From the NCBI RefSeq assembly GCF_900103195.1, contig NZ_FMWU01000022.1, forward strand, positions 58,793 to 122,792: a DNA stretch of 64,000 bases, written 5' to 3'. The position numbers and the translations under genes are program-made. Shown in pieces: positions 17,430 through 26,018 of the stretch. The notes beneath the pieces are model-generated. The model was not told the origin of the DNA. It worked only from the letters and a program-made list of their open reading frames with translations, and ran no database searches. Numbering within the stretch: position 1 is the first letter of the stretch; each line of letters starts with the position of its first letter. This stretch comes from Methylobacterium sp. UNC378MF (lineage in GTDB: Bacteria > Pseudomonadota > Alphaproteobacteria > Rhizobiales > Beijerinckiaceae).

Positions 17430-18518
17430 ATGAAGGCACGGATGCCGGACAACACACGCCACCTGGCCCTGGTCTTCGCCGGCGGCAACGCCGTCGGCGC
17501 CTACCATGCCGGAACCTACGAGGTCCTGCATGACAGAGGGCTTCGGCCCGACTGGGTCGTGGGCGCCTCCATCGGTGCCGTGACCGCCGCCATCGTCGCG
17601 GGCAACGCCCCCGAGGACAGGGTCGCCAAGCTCCGGACGTTCTGGGACGAGGCGACCCAGGCCACGGGACCGAGCCCGACCGGGCTGCTCAAGCCGCGCC
17701 AGGTCTACAACGGGCTCCATGCCCTCCTGGCGCTCGCTTGGGGGCGGCCGAGCATCTTCCGCCATCGCCTCCCCGGCCTCTGGTCGGCCCTGCCATGGGT
17801 GCCGAACGACGTGGCCCTGTTCGACAACGCACCCTTGCTGCGGACGCTCGAACGCCTCGTCGACTTCGACCGCCTGAACCGGGGCGGCACGCGCCTGACG
17901 GTCGGCTGCGTCGACATCGAGACCGGCGAGGAGGTCTACTTCGACACCGCCCGCGAGGAGGTCCGGCCCGAGCACATCCTCGCCAGCACGGCCATCCTTC
18001 CGGCCTTCCCGCCGGTGGAGGTGGACGGGCGGGTCCTGTGCGACGCGGGCTACACGAACAACCTGCCCCTCGACCCGCTCTTCGAGACCGAGCCCGAGCG
18101 GGACCTCCTGTGCATCGCCTCGGACCTGTTCTCCTTGCGCGCGCCGCGTCCGGCTTCCCTCGACGCAGTCATCGAGCGCGCGAACGACCTCATCTTCGCC
18201 AGCGCGCCGCGCCGGGCGATTGCGGGCCTCAGGCGCGAGTACGAGTTGCGGCAGCGGCTCGATCCCAAGGGACCAGCGGTGACGCTGCTCCACCTCGTCT
18301 ACCAGGCCGGCGCCGACGAGCTCGCAGCCAAGAGCTTCGACTTCTCGCCCTCCTCGATCCGCGACCGCTGGGCTGCGGGCCGACGCGACGCGGAGCAGGG
18401 ACTGAGGCTGCTGGCGCCGGACGGGCGCGGGAGAGGCCGCTTCGACTACCTCAGCCTTGCTGACAGCCTCGATCCGCCCAATGACGCAGGGCCTCAGGCA
18501 GCTTCCGCAGAGGCGTAA
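17430..18518 (+). CDS. Patatin-like phospholipase family protein
   Basis: 362 aa. The oxyanion-hole segment FAGGNAVGAYHAG, nucleophile elbow VVGASIGAV (Ser of GxSxG) and catalytic-dyad Asp in CDAGYTNNLPLDP are all present, so the protein should be an active acyl hydrolase. No signal peptide; cytosolic or peripheral. A second in-frame ATG lies at 17442. Followed at 79 bases by the histidine phosphatase gene. Confidence 0.88.
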   Translation: MKARMPDNTRHLALVFAGGNAVGAYHAGTYEVLHDRGLRPDWVVGASIGAVTAAIVAGNAPEDRVAKLRTFWDEATQATGPSPTGLLKPRQVYNGLHALLALAWGRPSIFRHRLPGLWSALPWVPNDVALFDNAPLLRTLERLVDFDRLNRGGTRLTVGCVDIETGEEVYFDTAREEVRPEHILASTAILPAFPPVEVDGRVLCDAGYTNNLPLDPLFETEPERDLLCIASDLFSLRAPRPASLDAVIERANDLIFASAPRRAIAGLRREYELRQRLDPKGPAVTLLHLVYQAGADELAAKSFDFSPSSIRDRWAAGRRDAEQGLRLLAPDGRGRGRFDYLSLADSLDPPNDAGPQAASAEA

Positions 18519-18596
18519 CGTCGACGGTGCAGCACCCCACGCGTGAACTGGTCGGCGTCGGCGGCGTTGCCGAACACGACGGGAGGACGCAACCGC

Positions 18597-19361
18597 ATGC
18601 AGCAGCGCTGGCCGAACCGATTATGGATCGTGCGGCACGGCGAGAGCGCCGGCAACGTCGCCGCCGAGGCCGCGCACGGGGCCAGCCTGGCCCGGATCGA
18701 CATCGCCGAGCGTGACGTCGACGTACCCCTCAGCGCGCTTGGGGGGCGACAGGCCGAAGCCGTCGGGCGCTGGTTTGCCGACCTTCCGGCCGGGGGCAGG
18801 CCCGAGATCGTTCTGACCTCGCCCTACCGAAGAGCCAGGCAGACGTCCGAGCACATCCGCGCCGCCGGCGGCCTCGCGCAAGGCGCACCCGAACACTTGA
18901 TCGACGAGCGGCTGCGCGAGAAGGAGCTCGGCATCCTCGACAGGCTGACGCGGACCGGCGTCGAGCAGTTGTATCCCGAGCAGGCCGAGATGCGCCGGCG
19001 CCTGGGCAAGTTCTACCACCGCCCGCCGTCCGGCGAGAGCTGGTGCGACGTGATTCAGCGCCTCCGGAGCGTGTTGGACACTGTCTCGCTTCACCATGGG
19101 GAGAGGCGGGTGCTCATCGTTGCGCACCAGGTGGTCGTGCTGTGCCTGCGCTACCTGATCGAGGACATGACCGAGGCGGAGATCCTGGCCATCGACGCCG
19201 CGGGCGACGTCGCGAACTGCTCGGTGACGGAGTACGCCTTCCGACCCCGCGAGGGCAGCACCGGCAAGCTCGTCCTGGAACGCTACAACTTCGTCGCGCC
19301 GGTCGCCGAGGCCGGGGCGCCGGTCACCTCCGAGCCCGACGCGAACGTGGCCGCCCGATGA
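18597..19361 (+). CDS. Histidine phosphatase (phosphoglycerate-mutase-like) family protein
   Basis: 254 aa. The catalytic motif LWIVRHGESAGNV is at the N-terminus, and the second His is in VLIVAHQVVVLCLRYL. LTSPYRRARQTSEHI is the usual substrate-side motif. Start ATG at 18597 after GGGAGG. The stop overlaps the ATG of the next gene (ATGA), so the two are coupled. Substrate unknown; the coupling to an NAD(P)HX repair enzyme may hint at a small-phosphate housekeeping role. Confidence 0.87.
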   Translation: MQQRWPNRLWIVRHGESAGNVAAEAAHGASLARIDIAERDVDVPLSALGGRQAEAVGRWFADLPAGGRPEIVLTSPYRRARQTSEHIRAAGGLAQGAPEHLIDERLREKELGILDRLTRTGVEQLYPEQAEMRRRLGKFYHRPPSGESWCDVIQRLRSVLDTVSLHHGERRVLIVAHQVVVLCLRYLIEDMTEAEILAIDAAGDVANCSVTEYAFRPREGSTGKLVLERYNFVAPVAEAGAPVTSEPDANVAAR

Positions 19362-20242
19362 CGCACGAGAGCCTCACCGCCGACAGCCTCAAGGCGTTTC
19401 CTCTGCCGGTCCCGCACGAGGGCAGCAAGGACGAGCGCGGCAGCGCGCTTGTGCTCGGCGGCTCCAGGTCGGTCCCCGGAGCCGCCCTGCTGGCCGGCAT
19501 CGCCGCCCTGCGCGCCGGTGCGGGCAAGCTGAAGATCGCCACCGTCGAGAGCAGGGCCGCCGGCATGGGACTGGCGGTGCCCGAGGCGATGGTCATCGAC
19601 CTTCCGGAGACGCCGGAAGGCGGTGTCGACGGCGCACGCGCCTCGGATTCCCTGCAGAAGATGACGAAGGGCTGCGACGCCCTCTTGATCGGTCCCGGCC
19701 TGACCGAGGACGGCCCGACCACCAAGCTGGCGGTGGAACTGCTGGAGGCGCTGCCGGACGCCTCCTTCATCCTCGACGCGGCCGCGGTCTCCGGGCTCGC
19801 CGCGCATGCCGCCGGAGTCCGTCGGCACGGGGAACGGCTGGTGATCACGCCCCATGCCGGCGAGATGGCGCAGTTGCTGGACCGGAGCCGGGACGCCGTG
19901 GAGGCCGACCCGCTCGACGCGGCGCTGAAGGCGGCCGACCTGCTGCACGCCGTCGTCGTGATGAAGGGGGCAAAGACCTGGATCGTGGACCCGCGAGGCG
20001 CACGCTGGCTCTACGAGGGAGGCGGCGTCGGCTTGGCGACGTCCGGTTCGGGCGACGTCCTGGCCGGCATCGCCGTCGGGCTGCTTGCGCGCGGTCTGGC
20101 GCCTTTGCCCGCGGCGCTGTGGGCCGTGTTCCTGCACGGCGAGGCCGGCAAGCGCCTAGCCGCATCCCTCGGCCCGGTCGGCTTCCTCGCCCGGGAGCTC
20201 TCGGGCGAGGTGCCGGGGCTGCTACGGGAGACGGGGGGCTAG
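19358..20242 (+). CDS. nnrD: ADP-dependent NAD(P)H-hydrate dehydratase (NnrD/CARKD type)
   Basis: 294 aa. Signatures of the YjeF C-terminal family: KGSALVLGGSRSVPGAALL in the GSALVLGGSRSVPGA form, ALLIGPGLTEDGPT, VITPHAGEMAQLL, and LATSGSGDVLAGI with the catalytic Asp. Repairs hydrated NADH/NADPH (NADHX/NADPHX) using ADP or ATP. The epimerase half (YjeF N-domain) is not attached, so it must be elsewhere in the genome. ATG overlaps the previous stop by 4 bases. Confidence 0.88.
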   Translation: MTHESLTADSLKAFPLPVPHEGSKDERGSALVLGGSRSVPGAALLAGIAALRAGAGKLKIATVESRAAGMGLAVPEAMVIDLPETPEGGVDGARASDSLQKMTKGCDALLIGPGLTEDGPTTKLAVELLEALPDASFILDAAAVSGLAAHAAGVRRHGERLVITPHAGEMAQLLDRSRDAVEADPLDAALKAADLLHAVVVMKGAKTWIVDPRGARWLYEGGGVGLATSGSGDVLAGIAVGLLARGLAPLPAALWAVFLHGEAGKRLAASLGPVGFLARELSGEVPGLLRETGG

Positions 20243-20589
20243 ACCCCGAATGCTGCCAGAGTGGTTGCGCCGTCCGCAGGGGCACCTCGGACGCCATTGC
20301 ACCGGCACGCCCCGTGCGGCGGTGCCGCTCTGTCCGGCGGCCTGAGAACAGGCTTGAACCGAGCGTGGCGCTGCTCGAACCAGGGGCAAGCATCCTCGGC
20401 GCCCTGGGACGACCGGAACGCAAGGTATTCGCCGTGGCACGGCACGGCACGCGCTCGGGCCCGGGTTCGCCCGGTTGCTCGCCGGCGATGGCGCCGTCGA
20501 GGTGCAGCACCAGCGGCTGGTGCGCGACTGGGCCGGCGCGCCCGAGGAGGTCCGCTTCGCCTACGGCCTCAAACATCAGCGCGGAGCAC
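20243..20589. other. Non-coding, decayed sequence
   Basis: About 350 bases with no frame of convincing codon bias. Probably remains of the 5' part of the gene whose PAS domain is recognisable immediately downstream. Confidence 0.3.
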
Positions 20590-20996
20590 ACCCGGGAGGA
20601 GGCGCGTCGCGCGAGCGAGGAGCCATTCCGCAGCGTCGCGCAGCCCGTGCCGAGCCATGTCCGGGCAGCCCGCCCGAACGGTGGGCTCGACAGGTTCAAT
20701 GAGCAAGGTCTACGCCTACAGCGGCACGGCGCCCAGCACCCTCGACGGCCCCGCATGGACCGGCATCGTCTACCCGGACGGCGGAAGGGGCCGACAGGGT
20801 GTGGCGGCTGTCGCTCGCGACGGGTGAGAACTTCGAGGCGGAGTTCCGCATCCGCCGCGCGGGCGGCGCCCACCTCTGGTTCCTGACCCGCGGCAAGCCC
20901 ATGCGCCACCATCACGGCGCCCTTGCGCGCTGGGTCGGCTCCTGCACCGACATGGACGAGTCCGGGGCCACGCGTTTCATGGTGAAGGACTTCTGA
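20590..20996 (+). pseudogene. PAS-domain sensor-kinase pseudogene (two frameshifts)
   Basis: Three consecutive pieces in three frames read as one PAS/PAC domain: EEPFRSVAQPVPSHVRAARP with GGLDRFNEQ; then VYAYSGTAPSTLDGPAWTGI; then VWRLSLATGENFEAEFRIRR followed by WFLTRGKPMRHHHGALARWV. The first frameshift is an extra base near 20705 (after the NEQ codons), the second near 20780. The sequence ends after CTDMDE, before any kinase domain. The piece is therefore a decayed fragment of a HWE-type or similar sensor kinase. Confidence 0.65.
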
Positions 20997-21174
20997 TCGG
21001 GGAGTGGTGATCGCCTGCGCGCAGCTGACGGGCTAGGCCGGAGCCAATGCCGGCCACACTCGGGAGCGCCCGTACGACGACGGCATGGAACGGATGCCTC
21101 GCCCGCGCTGCCTTCGAGTCGGGCACCACCGCATCCGGTGCAGCGTTGCCCCTTCCGAAAACCCGGAGACCACC

Positions 21175-21381
21175 ATGTCGAAGCTCAAGACCGAGGAACG
21201 CGAGGACCTGTCCAAGAGCAAGTTCGCCTTGCCGGAGGAGCGGAAATACCCCGTGGAGGACAAGGCGCACGCCCGGAACGCCAAGGCCCGCGCCGCCCAG
21301 CAGGAGAAGGCCGGCAACCTCTCGCCGGCCGACAAGAAGAAGGTCGAGGCGAAGGCCGATAAGGTTTTGGACAGGAGCTAG
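21175..21381 (+). CDS. Small charged protein, DUF6582-like
   Basis: 68 aa, very rich in Lys and Glu. KFALPEERKYPVEDKAHARN AKARAAQ has the look of the DUF6582 motif (KxxxPxxRKYPixDxxHaRnAlar) found in small proteins and phage-derived segments. ATG at 21175 after CGGAGA. No signal peptide. Function unknown; stand-alone gene. Confidence 0.65.
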   Translation: MSKLKTEEREDLSKSKFALPEERKYPVEDKAHARNAKARAAQQEKAGNLSPADKKKVEAKADKVLDRS

Positions 21382-21465
21382 CCGGCGCTAACGCCGGGCC
21401 ACCGTGGGCGTCGTCTCGACGGGGCCGCACCGGTCGGCGGCGCTGCCCGACGAGGCTGCCGGCGT

Positions 21466-22158
21466 TCACCCGTAAAACCCGAACGCGTTCGCGAACCCGC
21501 TCCGGCCGGCTTCGGTCACCGTGACGACCCGCCCGTCCCGGGCCCGGTCAACCCAGCCAAGTTCCTCGCATCGGCGGCACAGCGCCGCCCCAAGGCGACC
21601 GGCGAGGTGCGGTCGCCGCTCGCTCCAGTCCAGACACGGACGGCAGAACATACGCTTGCTCCGACCGGCAGGCTCGACCGACACCCCGAACTGCGCGAGC
21701 CACGCGCGGCCGGCCTCGGTCGCCTCGCCGGCCTCGTCACCCAAAACGATCAGGCCGCGCGACACGAGCGCGTCGGCGATGGCGACACCGAGACGCCCGG
21801 CAAGGTGATCGTAGCAGGTTCGGGCCGCACGCAGCTCCGGACTGACCCGGGGCGTCGCGCGCGGCCTGGCGGCCTCCGGTCCCGCCGCCGCCACCACCAG
21901 GATGGTCTCCAGCATCCGGGCGACCTCGGGCGAGGCGAGCCGGAAGTACCGGTGACGACCCTGGACGGCGACGCCCAGCAGGCGCCCTTCGACCAGCTTC
22001 CCGAGGTGGCCGCTCGCAGTCTGCGCCGTCACGCCCGCCGTGTAGGCGAGTTCCGTCGCCGTCAGGGCCCGGCCATCGAGCAGGGCCGTGAGGATGTTGG
22101 CCCGTGCGGGATCCCCAATCAGGGCGGCGGTTCCGGACAGGCTGGCGGCGTTCGTCAT
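21466..22158 (-). CDS. ArsR-family winged-helix regulator
   Basis: 230 aa. Helix-turn-helix at about residues 10-80 (LIGDPARANILTALLDG, LTATELAYTAGVTAQTASGH, then LGKLVEGRLLGVAVQGRHRY). The C-terminal half has a CRPCLDWSERRPHLAG segment with Cys residues (also CRRCEELGW) that could bind metal or sense redox. Start ATG at 22158. Divergent from a monooxygenase-type gene, with a perfect 12-bp inverted repeat between them, so a local repressor role is likely. Confidence 0.85.
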   Translation of the reverse strand: MTNAASLSGTAALIGDPARANILTALLDGRALTATELAYTAGVTAQTASGHLGKLVEGRLLGVAVQGRHRYFRLASPEVARMLETILVVAAAGPEAARPRATPRVSPELRAARTCYDHLAGRLGVAIADALVSRGLIVLGDEAGEATEAGRAWLAQFGVSVEPAGRSKRMFCRPCLDWSERRPHLAGRLGAALCRRCEELGWVDRARDGRVVTVTEAGRSGFANAFGFYG

Positions 22159-22198
22159 CGCATGACCATAGACCTCAGACGTTCGTCGATCACGACGG

Positions 22199-22224
22199 AA
22201 CGCTTCGGTCGTGACCGAAGCGTT
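22199..22224. promoter_or_regulatory. Perfect operator-like palindrome between arsR-type and monooxygenase genes
   Basis: Arms AACGCTTCGGTC and GACCGAAGCGTT with a 2-base centre (GT). Lies 41 bases upstream of the regulator start and 112 bases upstream of the monooxygenase start. Size and symmetry fit a dimeric winged-helix repressor site. It could form an RNA hairpin but has no T-run and sits in a divergent gap, so an operator is preferred. Confidence 0.6.
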
Positions 22225-22335
22225 CGCCGCTGACATCATGAGCTTCCCGCCACACACTCATCGCCGGTCCAGCGTCGGCCACCTTCCTGGCCGGGATCAA
22301 CTCGGCCTCACCAGGCCTGCAAAGACGGAGGAGCC

Positions 22336-23010
22336 ATGTTCTCGGTCATCTTCGAGGTCCGTCCCAGCGAGGGCCGGAAGGACGCGTACCTTGAGCACGG
22401 CAAGGCACTGAAGCCCGAGTTGGAGAAGATCGACGGTTTCATCGATAACGAGCGCTTCACGAGCCGGACCCGACCGGGTTGGGTGCTGTCGCACTCGACT
22501 TGGCGGGACGAGAAGTCGGTGATCCGCTGGCGGACGCATGCGGGCCACCACCTCGTCCAGGAGAAGGGCCGGTTCGAGGTGTTCTCCGATTACCACCTCC
22601 GGGTCGGCGAGGTGACGGCAGACACCCATCCGCCTCAAGGCCATGAGGTGCGTGAGCAGCGGCTCGACGCGACCGAGGTTGGCGCCGCCAAGGTTTGCCA
22701 GTTGTGCGAGACGGTGCCTCGCCCCGGCCAGTCCCTGCCGGACGACCTGACGGGTGCGCGCGGGCTCGCTCTCACGGCCAGCGGCCTTGTGGCATCGGAC
22801 GTGTTCGACTCGATCTACAATCCGGGCAAGGTCATGCTTCTGTTGTCGTGGATCGACCCCGACGCGGCCTCTGCGTTCAAGCCGACCGAGCCGGCCCAGG
22901 CCGAATGCATGCGCATCCGGACCGTGCGGGTGGTACGCGACTACGGCATGTTCGACCGCCGCGAGAGCCCGCAGTTCTACCCGCCCATCGACCGACGGAA
23001 GAAGCGGTGA
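22336..23010 (+). CDS. Antibiotic-biosynthesis-monooxygenase (ABM) domain protein
   Basis: 224 aa. The N-terminal ABM ferredoxin-like domain (MFSVIFEVRPSEGRKDAYLE, LSHSTWRDEKSVIRWRTHAGHH in the SVIRWRTHAGHH form) is followed by a second, weaker ABM-like half (GKVMLLLSWIDPDAASAF). Strong Shine-Dalgarno GGAGG before the ATG at 22336. Such proteins often cleave or oxidise small aromatics or haem; here the substrate is unknown. Likely controlled by the divergent ArsR-type regulator through the palindrome at 22199-22224. Confidence 0.8.
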   Translation: MFSVIFEVRPSEGRKDAYLEHGKALKPELEKIDGFIDNERFTSRTRPGWVLSHSTWRDEKSVIRWRTHAGHHLVQEKGRFEVFSDYHLRVGEVTADTHPPQGHEVREQRLDATEVGAAKVCQLCETVPRPGQSLPDDLTGARGLALTASGLVASDVFDSIYNPGKVMLLLSWIDPDAASAFKPTEPAQAECMRIRTVRVVRDYGMFDRRESPQFYPPIDRRKKR

Positions 23011-24185
23011 GCCCGACCCTGCGTCCGCCCTGCCACCGTCATTGTCGGCCGACGCGGCAAGTCAGAGTGTAGATGCCGACGCTCTGCCCAAAGCCGAGCG
23101 TCTATCTCAATGCCAAAAGGCTTCTCAACAGGCACCCAGGCGCACGGAGGCGTCGATCTTTACCCGATTTGGAAGGACTTAGACGCGGCAGCTCGCAGGG
23201 GCACCGCTATTATTTTGTTCCAACCAGCTGTCGTTTGTTCCAGCTAGCCTGTCCTCCTGCAAAAGTTTGGCGCGCCGCTCTGAACAGAAATGCGAACACT
23301 TATATCATTGAGGTCCGGCTGCTACCGGGCACGCCACCATCGGCGGCAGACGTAACCAGCCGCAACGCATCCTCAGAAACCGGACGTTCCGCAATGCGCC
23401 GATTTTGTTGAAAAACTCGGGACCGGGTCGAAGCAGCGCCGCGAACCGCGCCGGCCGGGGAAGATCCTACTATTGAACGCCTGGAACGCGCGGCGGGAAT
23501 GGTGTTGCGCCGTCCGCAAGAGGCAAATCTTCTCTCGGGGCGATCTTCGATGACGCTTGAAGCGCTGCCTCCGAGTTTTTCAACAAAATCCGCCCATCTC
23601 GGTCATGCAGCCCGTTCAGGCGAATGCTCCGAAGCGGACCTAGCAATAGCCCAAGCCGCGAGTCGGGATTGCGCCGATCCCTTTGAAAAACTCAGGGACA
23701 CCACCTCAAGCGTCGCTCAAGGTGCAGACCTGTTGCTACCCAAGGACGACGCTCAGCTTGTCCGCTCATCCGCTTCCTACTCCGCCCCCGCCCCCGCCCC
23801 TCCGTTGCGAAGTCCGCGCGACGCGATAAGCCAGCGCACATCGATCTCGCACCGGAGCTTGAGATCGCGCGAGCGGCCAAACGCGCCAGCACCATACCGA
23901 GGGCCTTTGTCCAGGAGGCGCTGTGGCTCGCCCTTTGCGCAGGCCAGAGGAACTCACGAATGTGCAGGCGAAGATCAGATGCGCAACTGTCTCGACTCCC
24001 TGAAGAGCTGACATTCCAGCTTCCGAGTGCGACTCAGGCCGTAGGACCGCGACAGGGCAGCCCGGCCCCGGAGCCGAACATCTGCCCATGTTGAGGTTCG
24101 CTTTCGGCCCGGCTCCAGCAAAGCGCAGCGGCCAACCTCGAGGACCTTTCGTTGCCAGTTGATCGATGCCAGAGCCTCAATTCTG
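23011..24185. other. Gene-poor stretch with MITE-like element
   Basis: About 1.2 kb without a convincing gene. Open frames of 60-170 codons exist, but their products are Ser/Arg/Pro-rich with no recognisable domain. Contains the inverted-repeat element at 23401-23590. A third, partial copy of its end motif (TTTGAAAAACTCAGGGAC) is at 23682-23699. Confidence 0.45.
23401..23590. mobile_element. MITE-like element with perfect 20-bp terminal inverted repeats
   Basis: GATTTTGTTGAAAAACTCGG at 23401-23420 is the exact reverse complement of 23571-23590. The 150 bases between hold no gene. The same 20-mer with one change lies upstream of an IS1182-type transposase remnant at 16985-17004, so this is probably a non-autonomous derivative mobilised by an IS1182-family enzyme, or two solo ends left after deletion. 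No clear target duplication seen. Confidence 0.6.
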
Positions 24186-24437
24186 CTAGCGAAGAAGTCC
24201 GTCACGTTGTGGCGGATGGCCATACCCCTCGGTGAGGATAGCCAACTGGCTTCTTGCCTCCGTTGCTCTACGTTCGTGGATGCCGCTGAGAGCTATCAGC
24301 GTCTGAGCCGCCGCTGGCGAACCGGCTTGCGCAACAATCTCGGCAGCCGAGGCAACATCCCGCGCGGCCACTTCGTCCATGACAGCCGCGGCGGCGAGTG
24401 TCTCGATAAGTCCTCTAGCGCCCTGACGCATAGACAT
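24186..24437 (-). CDS. Small hypothetical protein
   Basis: 83 aa (or 81 from the second ATG at 24431). Predicted mostly helical, Ala- and Glu-rich (GLIETLAAAAVMDEVAARD, SAAEIVAQAGSPAAAQTL). Codon usage is acceptable, but no family is recognised and no strong ribosome binding site is seen. May be a chance frame. Confidence 0.35.
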   Translation of the reverse strand: MSMRQGARGLIETLAAAAVMDEVAARDVASAAEIVAQAGSPAAAQTLIALSGIHERRATEARSQLAILTEGYGHPPQRDGLLR

Positions 24438-24666
24438 GCCGGCCTCACTGTCTTGGACTATCAGACCTAGGAAGGTGACGGAGGAACAGCGTGCGCAACC
24501 GGGTGCTCACGCGCAGGTACTGCCTTTGCAATCCGCAGCGTCGTGATGAGGTTCCTCCACGATGATTATGAGCGTACCCTGTGCCGTTCGCCGGCGTCAG
24601 GTGCGTACCGCGCATCAATGCTCGGCAAGCGGGAAGAGTTAAATATCACTATAGCAGGAGCTATCC

Positions 24667-25227
24667 GTGCGCTTGCCGCGAATTATGCCGCATGCTCTAA
24701 CTTCGCAGCAGCGCTCATTGTACGAAGATATGCGCGAAGGTATTGAGACGAATTTTGAAGGCTTCAAAGCAGTAGATGACGACGGAGCGCTGATCGGCCC
24801 ATGGAACCCATGGCTTCACTTCCCGAAGTTTGGAGGCCCCGTTTGGGAGCTCGTGAAAGCTCTCTCCTCGTCGCCTACGCTGCCCAAGACCGTGCGTGAG
24901 GTAGCCATTCTGGTCACTGGGACGCACTTCCATTCCGGCTACGAGTTGTATGCGCATATTCTTGTGGCCGAGCTGCGTGGGTTGTCCGACGACACGATCG
25001 CAACGATCTGTGCTGGTCAACGACCCGCTGATCTACCGCGAAAAGAGGCCATCGCTTACGACGTGACATCCGCGCTTGTCTCTGGGCGGCTGCTTGCAAG
25101 GCCAAACTACGATCAGGCCAAGACAGAGTTCGGTGAGGATGGTCTGGCTGAGCTCATTTATTTGATAAGCTTGTACTGCTGTGTATCTGTCACACTAAAT
25201 GGATTTGATGTCCCGGTGCCAGATTGA
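24667..25227 (+). CDS. Carboxymuconolactone decarboxylase / AhpD-like family protein
   Basis: 186 aa. Family features: PWNPWLHFPKFGGPVWELVK at the N-terminus, then LPKTVREVAILVTGTHFHSG and YELYAHILVAELRGLSDDTI. The usual CxxC pair is absent (THFHSGYELYAH instead), so it resembles the CMD-like group without peroxidase cysteines. GTG start at 24667 after CAGGAG. The gene is clearly more AT-rich in third positions than its neighbours, which suggests later acquisition. Confidence 0.75.
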   Translation: MRLPRIMPHALTSQQRSLYEDMREGIETNFEGFKAVDDDGALIGPWNPWLHFPKFGGPVWELVKALSSSPTLPKTVREVAILVTGTHFHSGYELYAHILVAELRGLSDDTIATICAGQRPADLPRKEAIAYDVTSALVSGRLLARPNYDQAKTEFGEDGLAELIYLISLYCCVSVTLNGFDVPVPD

Positions 25228-25519
25228 TCCGCGTCAATGCCTTGCAGAAAGGACGCGCATAGCGCCGGCCATGAGCTGATTGCGTCCGGTTTCATATAGT
25301 TTTTTCGCGCCGTGACGCGTCAGCCGCATCGTTCACGACGCCATGCTCAGCCAGATGAAGATCTGTGCAGCTACGGAGGCTCGTGCTCTCGTGACCTCTA
25401 CGGCCGCCACCCCCCTCCATTGCCATCCTGGACTAGCGTTGAGCAGACTTCGATACTCAGCAGCGGTACTCGGCGAATGTGCGTTTCTCGCACTCGGCGC
25501 TGGCACGTGTGCCGCATAG
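25228..25519. other. Non-coding stretch
   Basis: 292 bases between genes on opposite strands. Nothing recognised. Confidence 0.3.
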
Positions 25520-25900
25520 CTATGGTGCGCAAGCTAGGCGCTGCAGCCGTTTTGGCGCGCGTTCACGCCAAGACTGCTCCAGGATGCGCTTGAGACTTCC
25601 CACGTCGACGTAGGCAAGGTGAACACGCATGGCTGTGCGGCCACGGCGCCCCACCGCGTCGGAAAACGTCCTTGGCTCGGCTTCGGTCAGCATTCCACGT
25701 TCATCAGCCCCGATATGGACCAGCAGCGAGACCCCATCTTCATCCAGCCAGGCGAGGAGCTTAGGGCCAATCCGAAACTCCGGACCTGTCGCGGTGATCC
25801 GCTCCTCGACACCGGGCAGCGAGCCTGCGGCTCGGTGCGCAAGCTCGAACCATACCGACGGCTTTCTCACACGCCGGATCTGACGTGGCATCGGCGTCAT
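25520..25900 (-). CDS. MmcQ/YjbR family DNA-binding-fold protein
   Basis: 126 aa. Shows the CyaY-like MmcQ/YjbR pattern: LPGVEERITATGPEFRIGPKL in the LPGVEERITATGPEFRIG form, LLAWLDEDGVSLLVHIGADE, and YVDVGSLKRILEQSWRE near the end. Start at the ATG at 25900; a second ATG is at 25891. Function unknown in general for this family. Stands alone, 119 bases downstream of the DUF1003 gene on the same strand. Confidence 0.75.
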   Translation of the reverse strand: MTPMPRQIRRVRKPSVWFELAHRAAGSLPGVEERITATGPEFRIGPKLLAWLDEDGVSLLVHIGADERGMLTEAEPRTFSDAVGRRGRTAMRVHLAYVDVGSLKRILEQSWRERAPKRLQRLACAP

Positions 25901-26018
25901 GGCACGATCAGGGATGCGTGGCCCGCGTGCCGAGCACGACCATCCTCCGTGATCGAGTCCTCCAGCCAGCGTAGGACGGCACCAGCAACGGTCAAACCGA
26001 TCCGCGCGCTCGCTACCG

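Noticed and set aside
23499..24011. 170-codon plus-strand frame in the gene-poor stretch
   Set aside because: It runs across the inverted repeat of the MITE-like element and gives a Ser/Arg/Pro-rich product without similarity.
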